Of a stretch of DNA of 34,215 nt, positions 7,967 to 16,884 are shown piece after piece (the stretch's first letter is position 1; each line of letters starts with the position of its first letter). The notes under the pieces are model-generated. The model ran no database searches and was not told the origin of the DNA. It saw only the letters and a program-made list of their open reading frames with translations. The stretch comes from an uncultured Bryobacteraceae bacterium (GTDB lineage Bacteria > Acidobacteriota > Terriglobia > Bryobacterales > Bryobacteraceae). Position numbers and translations under genes: made by a program. The DNA lies in the NCBI GenBank assembly GCA_937920635.1, contig CAKZUE010000087.1, forward strand, positions 1-34,215, in the 5' to 3' direction.

Positions 7967-8647
7967 ATGCGGCTATATAATGTATTAAACATAATGCTGG
8001 CAGTTTGTTTTTCCTGCGCGGCGCTTGCGGCGGACCCGCCCCGGCCGGAGGGCGGGGAGAGCCTGCGGGCCGTGTTGTCGGTGCGCGCGGACCGGCGGAC
8101 CGGACGGCTGGTGCGGGTGACGGAATTCCGCACAGCCGCAGGCAAGCGGGTGCCGGCGGCGCAGGCGGTGCGCCCGCTGGTGGAGCACACGGCGAGGAGG
8201 CATTCGGTGGATCCGGAGCTGGTGGATGCGGTGATCCGGGCCGAGAGCGGGTACAACCCGGCGGCGGTTTCGGCGAAGGGCGCGGCGGGGCTGATGCAGT
8301 TGATGCCGGCGACGGCGCGGCAGATGGGGGCGCGGGACCGGTTCAACCCGGCGGAGAACCTGGAAGCGGGCGTGAGGCTGCTGAAGGAGCTGCGCGAGCG
8401 GTACGGGGACGACCGGCTGGCTCTGGCGGCGTACAACGCCGGCGAGGGCGCAGTTCAGAAATACAAGGGCGTGCCGCCCTACCGGGAGACGGTGGAGTAC
8501 GTGCGGCGGATCGAGGCATCTTACAAACCGAAGCGAGCTGGTGACGCGGCCGCCGGCGGGCAGGCGCGGGCGGATGAGCCGGAGCCGGTGCGGGGCCTGC
8601 TGGTGGAGACGGACGCGGAGGGCCGCGTGTACCTGCGGACGCGATAG
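7967..8647 (+). CDS. Lytic transglycosylase (SLT domain)
   Basis: The protein (226 residues) is an exported muramidase-like enzyme that cleaves the glycan strands of peptidoglycan. After a signal peptide (MRLYNVLNIMLAVCFSCAALA) and a short basic region, the SLT domain covers about residues 72-185: VIRAESGYNPAAVSAKGAAG contains the catalytic glutamate (AES), then LMQLMPATARQMG, NLEAGVRLLKELRERYGDD and LALAAYNAGEGAV, all family hallmarks. The start is uncertain: codons 3-9 are all AT-rich and rare here and overlap TATAAT (7976-7981), so ATG at 7994 with a very short leader is possible, at the cost of a weaker signal peptide. The amidase gene follows directly. Confidence 0.9.
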   Translation: MRLYNVLNIMLAVCFSCAALAADPPRPEGGESLRAVLSVRADRRTGRLVRVTEFRTAAGKRVPAAQAVRPLVEHTARRHSVDPELVDAVIRAESGYNPAAVSAKGAAGLMQLMPATARQMGARDRFNPAENLEAGVRLLKELRERYGDDRLALAAYNAGEGAVQKYKGVPPYRETVEYVRRIEASYKPKRAGDAAAGGQARADEPEPVRGLLVETDAEGRVYLRTR

Positions 8648-8656
8648 GAGGCGCAA

Positions 8657-10239
8657 CTGACTCAGGCCAAGCCAGGGGTGGCATGGAAGGCGGCGCTGCT
8701 GGCCGTGTGTCTGCCCGCGGCGGCGGGAGCGCAGGCGGGACAGGCGCAGGCGCCCGTGGAGTTGCGCTCCGTGCGCGCCTGGAGCGGCGCGGAGGCGACG
8801 CGGATTGTTGTGGAGCTGAGCCGGGAGACGAGGTGGAAATACGGGCGGCTGTCCACGCCGGAACGGCTGTTCGTGGATTTCGCCGAGACGCGCCCGCGGC
8901 TGGGGCCGCAGCGGATCCACATCATTGCCGTTGGCGACGCGCTGGTGGAGCGGGCGCGGGTGGCTCTCAAGGATCCGCATACGACCCGGTTGGTGCTGGA
9001 CCTGAAAGCCGACATCGAGTACGAGCTGTCTCATCTGACAAACCCGGAACGGCTGGTGATCGAGATCAAGGCCAAAGGCGCCGGCCGAGCGGGGCCGGAG
9101 GCGACGCGGGCGCAGCCATTGCAAGCGCCGGAGACCATGCCGCAGGGAGCGGGCCCGGCGGCGGCTGATGCCGGAGCGAAGCCCGCAGGGGCGGCGAAAG
9201 CATCCGAAGCAGCCGCAGGCGGGCGCACGGTTGCGAAAAAAGCGGAGGACGCTCCCACGCCAGCAGCGCGCGCCGCAGAAGGCCCGGGAACGCGGCGGGA
9301 ACAGAAACCCGCCGAGGCGGCGAAAGCCCGTGAACCCATGCCTGCGCGCAGGGAGGCGGCATCTGCGCCTGCGGCAGCGCCGGCAAAGGCGGAGGACGCC
9401 AGTGTGGCGGGCGGCGGCCGGGCAGCGAGCGGCGCAGAAGGGCCGAAGCCGTTGCCGGAAGCGGCTGCGCCGCAACCGGCCTGGCCGGCGCGCGACGGCA
9501 CGCGGTCCCTGACGCGGGCGCTAGGGCTGCGGATCGGACGCGTGGTGCTCGATCCGGGCCACGGCGGGCACGACCAGGGAACGAAAGGGCCGTCGGGGCT
9601 GCTGGAAAAGGACCTGGTGCTGGACGTGGCGCTGCGGCTGGGGGCGATGATCGAAGAGCGGCTGGGTGGCGAAGTGGTCTACACGCGGCGCACGGACGAG
9701 TTTGTGCCGCTGGAGGAGAGGACGGCCATCGCCAACGAGCAAAAGGCGGATCTGTTCCTGTCGATCCACGCCAACTCCTCGCCCATCCGGCGGGTGTCGG
9801 GGGCGGAGGTGTTCTACCTGAATTTCACGACTTCGAAAGAAGCGCTGGATCTGGCGGCGAGGGAGAACGCGGGGCATGGCAAGTCGATTTTCGAGCTGCG
9901 GGAGCTGATCCAGAAGATTGCGCTGAAGGACAAGCTGGAGGAATCCCGCGAGTTCGCGGGCTTCGTGCAGCGGGAGCTGATGCGGGAGTGGAGGCTGCTG
10001 AACTCGGCTGCGCGGGACAGAGGGGTGAAGAAGGCGCCCTTTGTGGTGTTGATCGGCGCGTCGATGCCGTCTGTGCTGGCCGAAATCGGGTTTCTGAGCA
10101 ATCCGCGGGATGAGGCGCTGCTGAAGAAGCCGGAATACCGCGAGCGTATGGCGGAGGCTCTGTACCGGGGCGTGGAGCGCTACGCGCAGAGCCTGGGGCA
10201 GACGCAGGCGCTGCGCGCGGCGACGCCGGCGGCAACTGC

Positions 10240-10255
<16 letters not shown>
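8657..10255 (+). CDS. N-acetylmuramoyl-L-alanine amidase (AMIN + Amidase_3)
   Basis: A periplasmic zinc enzyme that cuts the bond between MurNAc and the stem peptide. After a signal peptide comes an AMIN domain (about 35-135; VELRSVRAWSGAEATRIVVE) that targets the cell wall, then an Ala/Pro/Lys-rich linker of about 140 residues, then the catalytic domain (about 295-520). The zinc and catalytic residues are in VVLDPGHGGHD, LLEKDLVLDV, LFLSIHANSS and VLAEIGFLSNPRDE. The usual call would be GTG at 8678, but AGGAGG at 8646-8651 is 26 nt away from it; an in-frame CTG at 8657 is 5 nt from the AGGAGG and gives a better signal peptide (TQAKPGVAWKAALLAVC). It follows the transglycosylase gene by 9 bp. 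Confidence 0.9.
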
Positions 10256-11172
<917 letters not shown>

Positions 11173-11300
11173 GGGAGTCTACCTCTCCAACCGGAATCAT
11201 CATAATACCAGTGCAACGGCGGATCTCGAAGAGCGCTGATTCGGGTTACGCTGGTAGCAGAGGCAGCTCCGCGCGGCCAGGAAAGCGCCGGGGCCAGCAG

Positions 11301-12680
11301 ATGAGCGGGAATCCATTTCAGAACATAGAGCTGCGCGTGCGGCAGGAACGCTTCGCGTCATGGGAGGAGTTTCTGCGGGAGACGCCGGAGTATTCGGTGG
11401 CGCTGGAGGTGCTGGACGATGTGCCGGGGCACCGCGGGCATCACGTGAACTTCGACCATCACGCGGGGGTGGTGCGGGAGGCGACGATGAGCGCTGCGAT
11501 GCAGGCTTACATTGCCGTGCGGCAGGGGCATCTGATGCAGCGGTGGCTGCAGAAGCGCCGCCCGGTGCCGGTCTATGTGTGGAACGCGGACCAGGACGTC
11601 TGCCTGGCGGCGTTCGTGCTCGAGTACCACACGATGCTGGAGCGTGCCGAGGGCATGCCGACGCTGCGATGGATCGTGCAGTACAACAACAAGCTGGACG
11701 TCTGCGGCGGTCTGTATCCGGTGAACCTCGACGACCTGGTGAAGAACCATTTCACCTGGGTGTTCGAGCCCTACCGGCAACAGCGGATCCACGGCAAGGT
11801 GCAGGGAGACGAGGCGCTGGTGACGACGACGATCCGGCTGGTGTGCGACCGGCTGCTGGCGCTGCTGAACGGCGAGGCGGGCATCGCGCCGATCACGGCG
11901 CGTCCGGACATCCTGTATCAGTCGCCGTTCAATTATGTGATCGCCGACGAAAAAGGCGACCCGCTGTCGCGGCTGGTGCTGGCGTCGGCGGGCTACACGA
12001 ACCTGATCAGCCTGATCTGCAAGCGCCCCAACGGGCGGTACACCTACAGCATCATCCGGGGCTCCCCCTACGACGAGGACATTTTCCAGATTCCCCGGCT
12101 GATCGAGGCGTTTCAGGCGGCGGAAGACTATCCGCAGGAGAAGATCTGGGGCGGGTCGACGCTCGCGGCGGGCTCCGACAGCGTGCTGGGCAGCAGCCTG
12201 CACTGGACGCAGATCCGGGAGATCGCCGACCGCGTGGTGGGCGAAGCGCACCGGCGGACCTCGACGCCGCCGCTGCAATACGAGGCGCGTTTCGACCATC
12301 CGCCGCTGGTGTTGCTGGCGGTGAGCCCGGAGACGGAGATGCAATTGCGCCCGCTGCTGGCGCAGTGCGGAGCGCGGCTGCATGCCGTGAGCTCCTGCCA
12401 GCAGGCGAAGGCGGCGCTGGCGCTGAACCCGGAGATCGACGCCGTGTTCACGAACCTCTGCTTCAGCGACGGCACATTCGCCGATCTGGCGCGGCAGACG
12501 GCGGGCGCGGACGGCAGAACGGTTCCGGCGGTGGCGTGCGTGGAGTCGCTGGACGGGGGCTGCGCGGACGTGCTGGAGACGGGCGCATTCACGGTGCTGG
12601 CGCCGCCGTTCACGCTGGAGCAGATGCACTGGGTGCTGGGCGAGTGCATGAAGCTGCACGCGGCGGCGCCGGCGAAGTAA
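11301..12680 (+). CDS. Unknown protein with DHH-like motifs and a receiver-like C-terminal domain
   Basis: I do not recognise a named family for this 459-residue protein. The N-terminal half shows VNFDHHAGVVREATMSAAMQ (DHH at 52-54) and then VWNADQDVCLAAFVLEY (95-99), which resemble motifs III and I of DHH phosphoesterases but in swapped order. WGGSTLAAGSDS at about 310 resembles the GG..AAG motif of the DHHA1 domain. From about 355 the chain looks like a receiver domain (PPLVLLAVSPETEMQLRPLL, then AVFTNLCFSDGTFADLA), with Asn at the usual phospho-Asp position, so it is probably not phosphorylated. ATG at 11301 is chosen because the upstream in-frame extension is low-complexity and basic. Divergent from the GGDEF gene. 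Confidence 0.7.
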   Translation: MSGNPFQNIELRVRQERFASWEEFLRETPEYSVALEVLDDVPGHRGHHVNFDHHAGVVREATMSAAMQAYIAVRQGHLMQRWLQKRRPVPVYVWNADQDVCLAAFVLEYHTMLERAEGMPTLRWIVQYNNKLDVCGGLYPVNLDDLVKNHFTWVFEPYRQQRIHGKVQGDEALVTTTIRLVCDRLLALLNGEAGIAPITARPDILYQSPFNYVIADEKGDPLSRLVLASAGYTNLISLICKRPNGRYTYSIIRGSPYDEDIFQIPRLIEAFQAAEDYPQEKIWGGSTLAAGSDSVLGSSLHWTQIREIADRVVGEAHRRTSTPPLQYEARFDHPPLVLLAVSPETEMQLRPLLAQCGARLHAVSSCQQAKAALALNPEIDAVFTNLCFSDGTFADLARQTAGADGRTVPAVACVESLDGGCADVLETGAFTVLAPPFTLEQMHWVLGECMKLHAAAPAK

Positions 12681-12683
12681 GGT

Positions 12684-14003
12684 TCAGGCGGAAGCGAGCC
12701 TGGCAAGGCTGCCGGCGTGGCGGCGGATCCGCTCGATGGCGGCGGCGATGGAATCCATGCCGGAACGCGGCCCGAGCAGCATGTTCTGGGTGAACCAGAC
12801 GGCCTCCGAGCAGAGCCTGCCGTTGGCGGGGCAGGCGGTTCTTTCGGGCCATTCCTTCAGGGTTTTCTCGGAAAAGAGGCGCCGGTATCCGCGGGAATTC
12901 AGCGTATTTTTTAGAAATGGCTGGGTATTGAGCGGCGAATATCCGCCTGAGGCGGGAATGCCTTCCGCGCGCAATGCCTTCAGGAACATGTCCCGCGGGA
13001 GGCCGGAGAACTCCGCCGCATCGTAACGGAACATGAACAGGTGGTAGGCATTGAGGGTGCAGCCGGGATACTGGCGCGCGGGGCGGATGCCGGGGATCTG
13101 CTCGAGCAGGGACGCCAGCCGGGCGCCGTTGGCGGAGCGGGCGCGGATCTGCGCGTCGAGCCGGGCCATCTGTTCGAGGAGCAGCGCCGCCTGGAACTCG
13201 GTGAGGCGGAGATTGTGGCCGGTGGAAGCGTAGGTGAAGTTCGAGCCGATGGCCTTGAGACCGCTGCCGTTGTTGTGGAAGGCGTAGGCGCGCTCATAGA
13301 GGGCTTCGTCATTGGTGAGCATGGCGCCGCCTTCGCCGGAGTTCAGGTTCTTGGACGCCTGGAAGCTGAAGCAGCCGGTGGCGCCCAGAGTTCCCGCCTT
13401 CTGGTTCCTCCATTCCGCCATGTGAGCCTGACAGGCGTCTTCGATCACCGGAATATTGCGGGCGCGGGCGATGGCGAGGATGCGGTCGAGGTCGCAGACG
13501 TTGCCGCCGAGATGGACGGGGATGATGGCGCGGGTGCGGTCCGTGATGGCGGCTTCCAGCTTGCCTGGATCCATCTGGAAGGTCTCCGGATCGGTATCGA
13601 CGAAAACAGGGAGGGCGAACTGGCGCAGGACGACGTTGACGGTGGCGATAAAGGTGTAAGGCGGAATGACGACTTCATCGCCCGGCTGGACGTCGAGGGC
13701 GTTGAGCGAGACGAAGAGCGCGGAGGTGCCGTTGCAGGTGGCCAGGCAGCGGCGGGCGCCAGTGGCGCGGGCATAAGCCTCTTCGAAGCGGCGCACATTG
13801 CCGCCGTTGCCGCGGTACCAGTTGCCGGAGCGGAGGGTGCGGAGCAGCGCCTGTTCCTCGGGTTCGCCGAAGACCGGCCAGGCGGGGAAAGGTTCGCTGC
13901 GGACGGGGGCGCCGCCGAGGAGTGCGGGCTTGTCGTCCAGACGGAGGGCGGCAGCCAGAGGCGCGGCGCCCAGCACGGCGCGGCGGCTGGGATGAGGTTT
14001 CAT
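12684..14003 (-). CDS. DegT/DnrJ/EryC1/StrS aminotransferase-like protein with Tat signal
   Basis: A pyridoxal-phosphate enzyme of the sugar-aminotransferase family, about 439 residues. The core begins [20 protein letters not shown] and includes [43 protein letters not shown] and [15 protein letters not shown], where the Lys should bind the cofactor. Unusually, the N-terminus reads [20 protein letters not shown], a twin-arginine signal, so the folded enzyme should leave the cytoplasm. Such enzymes normally act on nucleotide sugars inside the cell, so the exported form must use another substrate or be a non-enzymatic relative. GTG at 14012 is an alternative start; TAGAAT immediately precedes it. 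The gene is 3 bp after the GT39 gene. Confidence 0.88.
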   Translation of the reverse strand: MKPHPSRRAVLGAAPLAAALRLDDKPALLGGAPVRSEPFPAWPVFGEPEEQALLRTLRSGNWYRGNGGNVRRFEEAYARATGARRCLATCNGTSALFVSLNALDVQPGDEVVIPPYTFIATVNVVLRQFALPVFVDTDPETFQMDPGKLEAAITDRTRAIIPVHLGGNVCDLDRILAIARARNIPVIEDACQAHMAEWRNQKAGTLGATGCFSFQASKNLNSGEGGAMLTNDEALYERAYAFHNNGSGLKAIGSNFTYASTGHNLRLTEFQAALLLEQMARLDAQIRARSANGARLASLLEQIPGIRPARQYPGCTLNAYHLFMFRYDAAEFSGLPRDMFLKALRAEGIPASGGYSPLNTQPFLKNTLNSRGYRRLFSEKTLKEWPERTACPANGRLCSEAVWFTQNMLLGPRSGMDSIAAAIERIRRHAGSLARLASA

Positions 14004-14015
14004 GGCACTCACATT

Positions 14016-15515
14016 CTACTGCCCGGGGACGCCCGGTTCAGCCTTGGCGGCGGGCATGGGGGCATGGGCGGGCAGCAGGCGGGGGAGCGCTGCCGGGGGC
14101 TGATCGATGACGAGAGGGCGCGGGGCGGCTTCGCAATCGGGCAGAGGCGCGCCAGCGTAGTAGGCCAGGCCATAGCGCCAGGAGCGGTGGAGGCGACCGA
14201 TGCAGACCTGGTCCTTGTGAGGCGCGGTTTTTCTCCACAGGCCGCGGGCGGAAACGATCTGGTCGAGCACGGGCGCGGCGCTGAGCTGGATGAAGACAAA
14301 ACCGGCGGCGGCGACGGCGGCGGCAGCCGCGGCGGCGGCGGCGCGCCGGCCCCGGGAATCGAGCCACCAGACGCCGAGGGCGGCTGGCAGCAGGGCGGCG
14401 AAGTACTCCCAGGCGGCCCCCTCGACGCGCGCGCTAGTGATGCCGTACAGCAGCGCTTCGGGCAGCAGCGCGGCGGCGGCAGGGCTGAAGCCGGCCAGCA
14501 TCACGGTCCAGAACAGGGGGCGGCCCGCGCGCGGCGCGGCGGCCAGGCCGGCGGCGAGCAGGATGCACAGGGAAGGCCACAAAGGGAGCAGATATCCCGG
14601 CAGTTTATTCCGGGAAATCGAGAAAAATACGAACCCGAATATAAAAACAGCGAGCGGAATTCTCAGCCGTTCATCGCTCCAGAGGCGCCGCCCTGCGGCC
14701 ATCAAGACGGGAATCCAGGGAAACAGCCCGCCCACTGCCACCGGCACATAGAACCAGAAGGGCTGCACATGCTGGAGCTCATCGCTGGAAAAACGGGAGA
14801 AATGGTGGCGCAGAAAGAATTCATCGAGAAAGGCGCGGCCATGCGTCCAGGCCATGGCCGCGTACCAGGGGACGGCGAGCAGGACAAACAGCGCCGCGGG
14901 GGCCGCCCAGGCGCGCCAATCCCTCCGGAGGAACCACAGCACGGGCAGGAACAGCACGAGCGGCACGAGGCCCTTGGCGAGCACGGCGGCGGCAAGGCAG
15001 GCGGCGGCGCCATAGCGGGCGGCGGGCGCGCGGGTCTCGCGCGACAGCCAACCGAGCAGCACGGCGGACTGGAAGCAGGCGGCCAGGGGCAGGTCCGTCA
15101 CACCGATCTTGCCGTACACGGCCCAGGCGGCGGTGGTGGCGTGGATCAGAGAAGCCAGCCAGGCGATCTGCTGGCCGAGCAGGCGGCGCAGGAGCCACCA
15201 CTGCCAGAGCAGAAAAACGACCGCGAGCAGGGCCACCGGCAGGCGCGGAGCGAGTTCCGGGCCAAGGCCGAGGCGGAAGCCCGCGGCGGTCATCCAGTAC
15301 AGCAGGGGCGGCTTTTCGAACCAGGGTTCGCCCCACAGGCGGGGCGTGAGCCAATCGCCGCTGTCCGCCATGGCGCGGCCGATGAAGGCGTAGCGGGGTT
15401 CGTCGGGGCCGAGCAGGCCGACGGCGCCGAGGCCGTGCAGGTAAAACGCGCCCGTCAGCAGCAGGAACACCACTGGGAGCCACAGGCGGGAGTCGCGCAA
15501 GCCGGGCCGGGACAC
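14016..15515 (-). CDS. Glycosyltransferase family 39 (ArnT/PMT-type) membrane protein
   Basis: The 499-residue protein is an integral membrane glycosyltransferase with about ten or more helices. The first extracytoplasmic loop has the family signature GLLGPDEPRYAFIGRAMADS, followed by GDWLTPRLWGEPWFEKPPLL; the Asp-Glu pair is the catalytic acid region in ArnT-type enzymes. These use polyprenyl-phosphate sugars to modify lipids or proteins on the outer face of the inner membrane. The C-terminal third is Ala-rich with a soluble tail. GTG at 15515 is the start, with no ribosome spacing but TATACT (15521-15526, minus) 5 nt upstream. The DegT-like gene follows 3 bp downstream, so the two likely act on one sugar-modification pathway. 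Confidence 0.88.
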   Translation of the reverse strand: MSRPGLRDSRLWLPVVFLLLTGAFYLHGLGAVGLLGPDEPRYAFIGRAMADSGDWLTPRLWGEPWFEKPPLLYWMTAAGFRLGLGPELAPRLPVALLAVVFLLWQWWLLRRLLGQQIAWLASLIHATTAAWAVYGKIGVTDLPLAACFQSAVLLGWLSRETRAPAARYGAAACLAAAVLAKGLVPLVLFLPVLWFLRRDWRAWAAPAALFVLLAVPWYAAMAWTHGRAFLDEFFLRHHFSRFSSDELQHVQPFWFYVPVAVGGLFPWIPVLMAAGRRLWSDERLRIPLAVFIFGFVFFSISRNKLPGYLLPLWPSLCILLAAGLAAAPRAGRPLFWTVMLAGFSPAAAALLPEALLYGITSARVEGAAWEYFAALLPAALGVWWLDSRGRRAAAAAAAAAVAAAGFVFIQLSAAPVLDQIVSARGLWRKTAPHKDQVCIGRLHRSWRYGLAYYAGAPLPDCEAAPRPLVIDQPPAALPRLLPAHAPMPAAKAEPGVPGQ

Positions 15516-15520
15516 CCACC

Positions 15521-15528
15521 AGTATAAT
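15521..15528. promoter_or_regulatory. Symmetric divergent promoter with overlapping -10 boxes
   Basis: AGTATAAT gives TATAAT (15523-15528) rightward and TATACT (15526-15521) leftward. The rightward box ends 7 nt before ATG 15536 and the leftward box ends 5 nt before GTG 15515, so both mRNAs should start at or within a base or two of their start codons. No clear -35 element on either side. Confidence 0.55.
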
Positions 15529-15535
15529 GGCGGCG

Positions 15536-16081
15536 ATGCGACTGCTCAGGTTTGTGGCGGCGTGGCTGTGGCTGGCAGCGCCCCTGGCCGCCGACGTTTC
15601 GCAATGCGCGTGCGATCCGGCGAATCCGGAGACGATGAAGGCGCGGAACTGCTCTCTTTGCGTGGAGGCGGAGAAGCAGCCGCCGGATGCGGAGTTCTTT
15701 CTGCTGAAAGACATCAACCCGCGGAAGCCGAACCGCTGGCTGGCGCTGCCGCGAATGCACCGGCCGGGCGCGCACGAGCTGCGCGAGTATCCTAAGCCGG
15801 TGCGCGACGGGCTGTGGCGGTTTGCGGTTCAAGCGGCGCGGGAGAAGTTCGGCGGCGAGTGGGGCATCGCCTACAACGGATCGCAGGTGCGCACGCAATG
15901 CCACCTGCACCTGCACATCGGGCGGTTCGTGCGGGCGGCGGAGACGAAACGGTTCCTGTTCGTGCGCCGGGTGGAAGACATCCCCGTCCCGGAAGAGGGC
16001 GGGCTGTGGGTGCACCCGGTGGAGGGCGGATATCACGTGCATCTGGGAGAGCAGATCACGGAGACGGCGCTGGTGCGGTGA
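15536..16081 (+). CDS. Secreted HIT-domain (histidine triad) protein
   Basis: About 181 residues. A signal peptide (MRLLRFVAAWLWLAAPLAA) is followed by a Cys-rich start (CACDPANPETMKARNCSLC) and then a HIT-like domain with the triad QCHLHLHIG at about residue 120. HIT proteins hydrolyse or transfer nucleotide phosphates; the exported member in enterobacteria is CDP-diacylglycerol pyrophosphatase (Cdh), which this resembles in having RTQ before the triad and an N-terminal export signal. The Cys residues could form disulfides or bind metal. ATG at 15527 overlaps the -10 box, so ATG 15536 is preferred. It is divergent from GT39 and followed by the two-component pair. Confidence 0.78.
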   Translation: MRLLRFVAAWLWLAAPLAADVSQCACDPANPETMKARNCSLCVEAEKQPPDAEFFLLKDINPRKPNRWLALPRMHRPGAHELREYPKPVRDGLWRFAVQAAREKFGGEWGIAYNGSQVRTQCHLHLHIGRFVRAAETKRFLFVRRVEDIPVPEEGGLWVHPVEGGYHVHLGEQITETALVR

Positions 16082-16112
16082 GGCGGGGATCGCCAGGCCG
16101 GCTGAGGGGTGC

Positions 16113-16118
16113 TACTCT
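16113..16118 (+). promoter_or_regulatory. Possible -10 box for the two-component operon
   Basis: TACTCT, preceded by GGGTGC, lies 30 nt before the regulator's ATG. It matches the -10 consensus at three to four positions only; the spacing gives a leader of about 24 nt with AGG near the start codon. Confidence 0.25.
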
Positions 16119-16148
16119 GTAAGCGAATTCGAGTGGTTTCAGGTTGCG

Positions 16149-16853
16149 ATGAGAATTCTGGTCATAGAAGACGAAGAGCGCATCGCCGACTTCATCCAGC
16201 GCGGACTGGAAGGAGCGGGCTATCAGGTGGACACGGCGGGCGACGGGCAGACCGGCTTGCAGAAGATGCATGATCTCGACTACGACCTGCTGATCCTGGA
16301 CCTGATGCTGCCGGACATGGACGGGCTGGGCGTGCTCGAAAAGACCCGCAACCGCAAGGTGAGCCCGCCGGTACTGATCCTGAGCGCGCGCAGCGAAGTG
16401 GAAGACCGCGTGCGCGGGCTGGAAGTGGGCGCCGACGATTATCTGGTGAAGCCGTTCGCGTTCGAGGAGCTGCTGGCGCGGGTTAAGGCGCTGCTGCGGC
16501 GGGGCCAGCCGGTGCCGGACCGGCTGGTGGCAGGCGATCTGGTGGTGGACTGCCTGCGGCGCAAGGTGACGCGGGCGGGAAGGCCGATCGAACTGGCGCC
16601 GAAGGAATTCAGCATCCTCGAATATCTGGTGAGGAACAAGGGCAAGCCGCTGACGCGCACGATGATTGTGGAGCACGTCTGGGACATGGAATACGACGGG
16701 CTGACCAACATCGTGGACGTCTACATCCGGCATCTGCGAGCGAAGATCGACGACCCGTTTCCCGTGAAAATCATCCGCACGGTGCGCGGCACGGGCTACA
16801 TGCTGGAGGCGGGAGAGGCTGTGGCGCTGCCAGGCGGCGGCTCGTCCGGCTGA
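16149..16853 (+). CDS. OmpR/PhoB-family response regulator
   Basis: A 234-residue DNA-binding regulator. The receiver domain (1-120) has the acidic pair Glu7/Asp8 (VIEDEERI), acceptor Asp51 in LLILDLMLPDMDG, and Lys in VGADDYLVKPFAF. The winged-helix domain (about 127-225) has LAPKEFSILEYLVRNKGKPL, TRTMIVEHVWD and NIVDVYIRHLRAKID, ending with IIRTVRGTGYML. The upstream in-frame extension over the HIT gene is Arg/Cys-rich and not real. The sensor kinase gene starts 31 bp downstream, so the pair is an operon. It most resembles metal or envelope-stress regulators such as CusR, but no target or signal can be read from the window. Confidence 0.93.
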   Translation: MRILVIEDEERIADFIQRGLEGAGYQVDTAGDGQTGLQKMHDLDYDLLILDLMLPDMDGLGVLEKTRNRKVSPPVLILSARSEVEDRVRGLEVGADDYLVKPFAFEELLARVKALLRRGQPVPDRLVAGDLVVDCLRRKVTRAGRPIELAPKEFSILEYLVRNKGKPLTRTMIVEHVWDMEYDGLTNIVDVYIRHLRAKIDDPFPVKIIRTVRGTGYMLEAGEAVALPGGGSSG

Positions 16854-16884
16854 GGATGGTCGCCGTCAGGACGGCGGGAAGGCC

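Noticed and set aside
13041-15527. Long rightward open frame over the DegT and GT39 genes
   Set aside because: Gly/Ala/Arg-rich shadow of two clear leftward genes with family motifs.
15822-16148. Extended N-terminus of the response regulator
   Set aside because: The extension is Arg/Cys-rich and overlaps the HIT gene; the family starts at MRILVIEDE.
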